Shown piece by piece: positions 58,953-64,000 of a stretch of 64,000 nt of DNA (its first letter is position 1; every line of letters starts with the position of its first letter). The notes under the pieces are model-generated. The model did no database searches, had not been told where the DNA came from, and saw only the letters and a list, made by a program, of their open reading frames with translations. The DNA lies in contig CM048839.1 of the NCBI GenBank assembly GCA_026545765.1, positions 19,468,566 to 19,532,565 on the forward strand. The letters are read 5' to 3'. The position numbers and the translations under genes are program-made. Source of the stretch: Plantago major (taxonomy: Eukaryota; Streptophyta; Magnoliopsida; Lamiales; Plantaginaceae).

Positions 58953-59860
58953 CCATTTTTTTTTTTTTTTAAATACTGAAAAGGATATATTAATGCTTAA
59001 ACGCAAGATTCGTCCCCTAAAATGGGAATTACAGAAATTGGAGGGTTATGCCATAGCTTTTCCCCGAATTTTCTATCACATCCTAGCCTAGCCAAGTGAT
59101 CAGCACAAATGTTAGCTGATCTTGGTATCTTTGTTAATTCAATCTCCCACGGCTTATGAAGCAACTCCTTGCACCGTTCGACATTATCCAAAGCTTCCGG
59201 TGGAGACTGCCCTGCCTCCGTGAGCCATTGAAATACGTCTTGTGAGTCTGTCTCCACCAATATCCTTGGAATCCGCTGTTCCCAAGCCATTGTAAGTCCC
59301 TTAAGAAGGTTTCTGAGCTCTGTTTCATTCACTGACGGATTTTGAATTGTCTCTGTGAAGCCCCAGATCCATTTACCTTCACAGTCACGAAGTACTCCTC
59401 CAATTGCGCCAATGTTCTGCTCTGGTCGACAACTTCCATCCACGTTTAACTTGACCCAGTTTAGTTTTGGTCTTTCCCAGCTCTTGCAAGGCTTGGTTTT
59501 GTCCTTCGGATTCAGTTTCACATTAATCTCCCAGCTTAACTGTTTGATCTTGAGAAGGCAGCTCCGTACGCTTTCCGCACTTCCCCTGAAGATTCTGGCA
59601 TTCCGAGATGTCCATATAGTCCAGATCGACGCTGTAAATATTGCCAACCAAGACGACGGGATATTTAGCTTCGTTTCCAAGACTTCCACTAAACTGATCT
59701 TGAACCATTGATCATCAGGAACGTTGGTGAACTTGGTATATGCCTCCTGTGTTAAAAGGCTTTTAACATATCTAAAACTTAAGCTAACTGATTTAACAAA
59801 ACTAATCCGTTGAACATCAACTATTAGTTGAACATGTACATAAATATTCATCAACATTGG
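58953..59860 (-). mobile_element. 5'-truncated LINE with poly(A) tail
   Basis: The RNase H frame at 58997-59857 is followed on the minus strand by a short 3' region and an A-run (T-run at 58957-58972 on the plus strand). This is the structure of a plant L1-type LINE that has lost its 5' part, including reverse transcriptase. I could not identify flanking target duplications. The true 5' boundary is probably near 59750, where the family-like protein sequence begins. Confidence 0.7.
58997..59857 (-). CDS. LINE-derived RNase H domain protein (RVT_3 type)
   Basis: An uninterrupted 286-residue frame. Residues about 45-110 (SWLAIFTASIWTIWTSRNAR) match the zf-RVT tail of plant LINE polyproteins. 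Residues about 133-260 are an RNase H fold with WVKLNVDGSCRPEQNIGAIG, ETELRNLLKGLTMAWEQRIP, ILVETDSQDVFQWL and ANICADHLARLG. The catalytic set D140, E180, D204 and D253 is complete. The first about 35 residues do not look like the family and probably come from flanking DNA. The enzyme would cut RNA in RNA-DNA hybrids during retrotransposition. Having lost its RT, it is most likely a relic, though the open frame and intact residues leave domestication possible. Confidence 0.75.
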   Translation of the reverse strand: MLMNIYVHVQLIVDVQRISFVKSVSLSFRYVKSLLTQEAYTKFTNVPDDQWFKISLVEVLETKLNIPSSWLAIFTASIWTIWTSRNARIFRGSAESVRSCLLKIKQLSWEINVKLNPKDKTKPCKSWERPKLNWVKLNVDGSCRPEQNIGAIGGVLRDCEGKWIWGFTETIQNPSVNETELRNLLKGLTMAWEQRIPRILVETDSQDVFQWLTEAGQSPPEALDNVERCKELLHKPWEIELTKIPRSANICADHLARLGCDRKFGEKLWHNPPISVIPILGDESCV

Positions 59861-61484
59861 TAGATGAACTATTGGTAAATATTTATGACATGTTCGGATT
59901 CATATATAGAAAGCCTTACACGATCATTGGTTCCTTTAGTCTTCGGGGACGGACACTAGTACAACACTGCCTCTCAAAGTCTCAATCTTTTTCTTTCGTT
60001 TGGATTCTTGGTTAAATACGAACTACTGTTAAGTGAGAAAGGTAAAAACGGAGTTCATAATAAGTTGAAGCTCAATTGCATTGTACTGCAATGAGCAAAA
60101 AACGGAGCTCACTAGTCACTACTAAAATGACGTCAATTATGGGCCCTCAAGAGTCGAGCCACCAGAATGAGAAGAATGGTCATATCCAAAGAATCGAGTC
60201 TCCTTTTCGCAGCCCAGTTGCTTACTGGGCACCATGCATGTACTGCTGGGCCCAATGGGCGGTGCCATGGAAGCCGTCCATTGGACCCACACCTTACCTC
60301 CAATTTGTCATCCCATGTTCTCTCGTTCCACTATTCAAATGCATATCCTTAGTACTAGTACTATGTTTAATTATTTCTAGCCATTATTTGTTTTGTTGAA
60401 GGTTCGCAATCGATACAAACTCAAATTAAATTGTAATTTAATTGGACTTAATGTTTGAAGTTCTGTGTTTGATATTGAATTATGATTTTGATAGGATTTA
60501 ATAATAAGTATAAATTTTAGTTTTGAAGTTTTGATTTTGAAATTCATAAATATTAACTGAATTTGAGTAAAGCATAGTATAGAGTGGGAAAATAGTACTT
60601 CTATAAAAGTTAAACACACTGTTGCTCTTTTGCAAATAAAAAGGGGCAGCCATATATTATTTGTAGGATCTATATTTTTAAGGAGACAATTAGGTTTCTT
60701 TTGCCTATAGAAAGGGTCAGCCATATATTATTAGTAGGAGTATTTTTAAAGGAGACAATTAGGTAACTTGGATGCAGGCGTGTGAGGCATCCTTTGGGTT
60801 CTAGAAAGAGCCATGTGGATTTCTCGTTATATCTGTTCGCGCTAACATCATGTGACATGCGCTAACATTATGTGACATGAATAAAAATCTTTAATAATCA
60901 CTCCGTCACAGACTTAATGTAATATATTTAATGGTGACATGAAAATTAAGATATCAATTGAAGATAAAGTAAAATGGCCATGTAATATAATTTTTAAAAA
61001 TAAAAATTGAATATTTATATTGAATGTATATAAATGAAATATGTTACATGTGATCTTAACAATGGAGTATAAGTTAAACTTACAATAGTACCGGATGATG
61101 ATATTTATTGAATATAAACTATTTCCTCTTATTTTACTCCGAAATTTTTAAAACTTGAGAAAATGTGGGAATATTATATGTCGTAAATTATACTCTATTC
61201 GCGAGGAAGGTGGTGAGATCATTCACGTGGAAATGTTACAACTTATTTTGGAACATTAAGAATTTAACGGAAATTGAATCATTCAAGGTTCAAGTTTGAG
61301 AATTCAAGGTTCGAATTCCTTGAAAACCAGTTCACTCATAAAAAGATTGAAATGAATTTACAAGTGAATTGAGAGTGTCATGTTCTTGGTTTATGGGTTA
61401 TCGCGACGGGATCATCCCATTCCCCTATTGCGATTTGGTTCGATTGCATATCTCCATGTTTTTTCAGTTTTCTTATAGGAGTAA
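59861..61484. other. Intergenic DNA with short tandem duplications
   Basis: No gene is supported. A GC-richer patch at 60175-60300 has several TGGGC words. A near-tandem pair of about 68 bp (GGGCAGCCATATATTATTTG and GGGTCAGCCATATATTATTA) lies at about 60643-60765. A 20-bp doublet (GCGCTAACATCATGTGACAT) is at about 60838-60878. Confidence 0.35.
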
Positions 61485-61599
61485 GGCTCATTTTTATTGG
61501 CTTCATTCGATTCGATTAATTCGATTCGATTCGATTCAATTGATTAATTCGATTCGATTCGATTAATTCGTCTTGATTCGATTGATTCATTAAATTCAT

Positions 61600-61629
61600 A
61601 TTATTATTATTGTTGTTGTTGTTGTTGTT

Positions 61630-61688
<59 letters not shown>

Positions 61689-61695
61689 TAATATT
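61600..61695. repeat. Trinucleotide microsatellite (TTG then TAA/TTA)
   Basis: Runs of ATT, then TTG, then about 14 AAT units, then ATT again. This forms an AT-rich palindrome-prone tract inside the Harbinger-derived element. Confidence 0.9.
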
Positions 61696-62107
61696 ATTTT
61701 ATCATTTATTTACACACCCGATCTTTTGTACGAGGAAAATAAGAAATTTATCCAATTGAGTTATTTTCAACTTTTTTTCTTTCTTTCTTTTTAATACGAC
61801 TTTTAGTAGATCAATGAAATAAAGAGTATAGTTACAATTTGAACTAACAAAAAATCTACATGTTCAAAAACTCCAAAACAAGTTAAACCAAACCAAAAAT
61901 CGGACCAAACTTTATAAAAATAATATTATATATCACAAATATTGAAAAATGGCATTTATTCCTCTATATTATATTCCTCGGGCTCTATATTATCTTCCTC
62001 GGGCTCTATATTGCCTGGAATAGAGCGTCAAATTCTCAATGTCATCGCCTTGCGCACCCTGTTCATCGTTTCTTTCCTTGTCGGGTTCAATAAATCATTA
62101 TCCACTC

Positions 62108-62262
62108 CACCTTGGACATTGATATCATGTTGCAAAGCGGTATTTCAAGTTTACACATGCGCATAAAATTATGCAGAGTGAAGGTAGCAACAATCACGTA
62201 TATTTGATATGTGTCTTCCATTTGAGGCATCGTATAAAGTACCTTCTACGCGGTTGGTTTTA
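62108..62262 (-). pseudogene. PIF/Harbinger transposase fragment
   Basis: The minus strand encodes KVLYTMPQMEDTYQIYVIVA then TFTLHNFMRM, the C-terminal signature of plant PIF/Harbinger DDE transposases (W-x-IL...MP...Q..IV.A...LHNF.R). The codon before KVL is TAG where the family has Trp (TGG), so it is a nonsense relic. The acidic tail with a repeated NIEPEE-type motif follows at about 61965-62020 in another frame. Confidence 0.65.
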
Positions 62263-62483
62263 AAGTTTGTTATACAATAATAAATAAAAATGTAAAATGA
62301 CAAAAAGAGTAGGAAGAATGTGAGAAAGATGACAAAATAATATATTTTTTAATTGTGATTATATATACCATCATATAATTGTTATTATTATTACAATAAT
62401 TTCTTCCGTTCGATTCGATTAGTTTGATTTGATTTGATTCGATTCGATTCGATTGAAATTTGATTTGAAAAGAGCGAGCTTAA

Positions 62484-63125
62484 GGCTCTATTCTTTTAGT
62501 GAAATTTATTAATGGCCAATCAACTAGAATCAACTGAAGAAATTACATTGTCCCATTTTAATAATTATGAATACTACATCCATTAATTAATAAATTCGTA
62601 AGGAGACTTTTTTTTGGACGTTGACTGTAATTACTCGCAAATTACACGACAAAAGAATATAATAAAATTATATTATAAAAATAAATTAAGTATATTTGAC
62701 TAACATAACTTTGTTTTCTACTTTTTCTGTGCGTAATTTGTAGAGTTTGGTTTGACTTTAGTTTGGTATAACTTGTTTTTTATTTATTAAGTTTTAGAAA
62801 AAATTCAACGTATGCTTCTGAGTTTACTTCTATTGTTCTAATATCTTCCAATAAAAGAACATGTCGATTTTTTGTTAGAGATGTACGTACAAAGTATGTG
62901 AACCAGTTTGAATGGTACTCTCAGGTTCCTGTAGTTTCTTATCTTAACTCAACTTTTACGGTAGAAAAGAAGGATAATTCGAATCGTAACTATACTTTTT
63001 ATTTCATTGATCTACTAAAAGTCGTGTTTAAAAAAAAGAAAGAAAAAGGTTGAAAATATCTCAATTGGATAAATTTTCTTATTTTCCTCGTACAAAAGAT
63101 GGGTTGTGTAAATAAATGATAAAAT

Positions 63126-63165
<40 letters not shown>

Positions 63166-63269
63166 TGAATTTAATGAACTTAAGAAATTTGGTCAAGAAA
63201 ATTTGAGGCGAAATTTGAGCGAAAGAGTGAATCGAATCGAATGAATTTTCAGTTGAAAATTACAGAGCC
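62484..63269. mobile_element. ATTCG-family element, longer copy
   Basis: It starts GGCTCTATTCTTTTAGTGAA and ends GAATTTTCAGTTGAAAATTACAGAGCC. It is flanked by TAA on the left (62481-62483) and by TTAA on the right. Its right half (about 62840-63269) is the reverse complement of the element starting at 63553 and, in part, of 61485-61835. No coding capacity is seen. Confidence 0.6.
63120..63168. repeat. TAA microsatellite
   Basis: About 14 TAA/ATA units. It is the inverse counterpart of the ATT run at 63655-63690 in the neighbouring inverted copy. Confidence 0.9.
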
Positions 63270-63421
63270 TTAATGGGTCTTATGACTCTTATCAAGAATC
63301 ATGTAGTAGAATTGTAGAAATGTACAATCACATGGGAAGTTGAACAACGACGTTTATCTCCGCACCTATAGGTTCTCAATTGATAAGTCATTTTCCACGT
63401 GTATTTGAAACCAAGATATTA

Positions 63422-63549
63422 GGCTCTGTTATCTTCAACTGCAATTTTCTGAATTGAACTGAACTGAATTATAGTATAAAATATAATCATGATCGACTGG
63501 ATCGAATCGAAATGGATCGAATGAATTTTCAGTTGAAGAGAACAGAGAC
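63422..63549. mobile_element. ATTCG-type MITE (PIF/Harbinger-like)
   Basis: A 128-bp copy in inverted orientation relative to 49559. It starts GGCTCTGTTATCTTCAACTG, ends TCAGTTGAAGAGAACAGAGAC, and has TTA on both sides (63419-63421, 63550-63552). Its right TTA directly adjoins the next element. Confidence 0.75.
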
Positions 63550-63552
63550 TTA

Positions 63553-63657
63553 GGCTCTGTTCTTTTCATAAAACTTCATTCGATTCGATTGATTCGATTC
63601 GTCAACTAAATCTTCGATTGACTTTCTTGATTGACTCTCTTAAGTTCATTAAATTCA

Positions 63658-63691
<34 letters not shown>

Positions 63692-64000
63692 ATTTTATCA
63701 TTTATTTACAACCCATCTTTTATGCGAGGAAAATAAGAAAATTTATTCAATTGAGATATTTTCAACATTTTCTTTCTTTCTTTTTACGACTTTTAGTAGA
63801 TCAATGAAATAAAAAGTATAGTTTGATTGAATTACCCTTCTTTCTACCGTAAAAGTTAAGTTATAAAACTACAAGGAACCTAAGAGTACCATTCAATGTT
63901 CATACTTTATACATCTCTAAAAAAAATGTTTTTATTATTAGATATTAGAACAATAAGAAGAAGAAGAATTCAATAAATAAAAAAAATAAATACCAAACTA
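63553..64000. mobile_element. ATTCG-family element, cut by the window end
   Basis: It starts GGCTCTGTTCTTTTCATAAA immediately after a TTA shared with the preceding MITE. It then carries ATTCGATTCG repeats, an ATT microsatellite and a stretch homologous in inverse to 62840-63240. The right terminus is outside the window. Confidence 0.6.

Larger units (their letters stand above)
61485..62480. mobile_element. PIF/Harbinger-derived element with ATTCG repeats
   Basis: It starts GGCTCATTTTTATTGGCTTC followed by dense ATTCGATTCG repeats, and ends in inverse repeats (CGATTCGATTGAAATTTG) and GAAAAGAGCGAGCT. TAA lies on both sides (61482-61484, 62481-62483). Inside are a TTG/TAA microsatellite (about 61600-61690) and a Harbinger transposase fragment on the minus strand. 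It is a deletion derivative that links the small ATTCG MITEs to Harbinger. Confidence 0.65.

Noticed and set aside
60076-60399. 107-codon plus-strand frame in a GC-richer patch with TGGGC words
   Set aside because: The TGGGC cluster looks promoter-like, but no coherent gene follows and the frame has no family features.
61600-61695. Microsatellite as a functional matrix or origin signal
   Set aside because: It is explained as a simple repeat within a Harbinger-derived element. No other evidence was found.

Overview
This is plant nuclear DNA. It is AT-rich, has four intron-bearing or seed-type eudicot genes, long transposon-filled intergenic tracts, plant hAT, PIF/Harbinger, Stowaway and CACTA termini, a Ty1/copia element, a LINE fragment and a tRNA-derived SINE. 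I cannot name the species from sequence alone. No bacterial or viral gene context, rRNA or convincing tRNA gene was seen.

Four host genes are supported, all on the minus strand. (1) 748-1239 encodes a 163-residue oleosin with an intact proline knot, and seed-type RY motifs lie upstream. (2) 8319-8867 encodes a class I LOB-domain (LBD) transcription factor, with a probable intron in its 5' UTR. (3) 17696-21881 is a 16-exon, 499-residue CDT2/DTL homolog, the WD40 substrate receptor of a CUL4-DDB1 ubiquitin ligase. It has two WDxR motifs, a C-terminal PIP-box-like end and two E2F-like sites just upstream of the ATG. (4) 30378-46818 is a giant gene for which I reconstruct 25 coding exons and 3578 residues of Glu-rich protein. 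It ends in a basic tail and resembles the plant-specific RBB1/At5g40450 type. Every one of its exons is a multiple of three in phase 0, and its 5' half is a tandem array of exon pairs whose introns are also duplicated.

The rest is mobile DNA and decay. 1-7 kb and 11-17.5 kb hold non-autonomous DNA transposons: two elements with different termini but a shared internal CCACC / CCATGG cassette, a long-TIR element, two hAT elements with perfect 8-bp target duplications, and Stowaway-like and Harbinger-type MITEs. 22.5-29 kb holds copia remnants, an N-terminal scrap of a polyamine-transporter-like gene and a minisatellite. 51.3-57.7 kb is one complete but decayed copia element (562-bp LTRs, CTTTC target duplication) with a 1086-bp CACTA element (TTA duplication) nested in the end of its pol region. 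59-60 kb holds a LINE 3' end with an open RNase H frame. 61.5-64 kb is a cluster of ATTCGATTCG-bearing Harbinger relatives, one with a recognisable transposase fragment.

The four genes show no sign of working as a pathway; they are ordinary neighbours. The most unusual biology is the exon-pair amplification in the giant gene.
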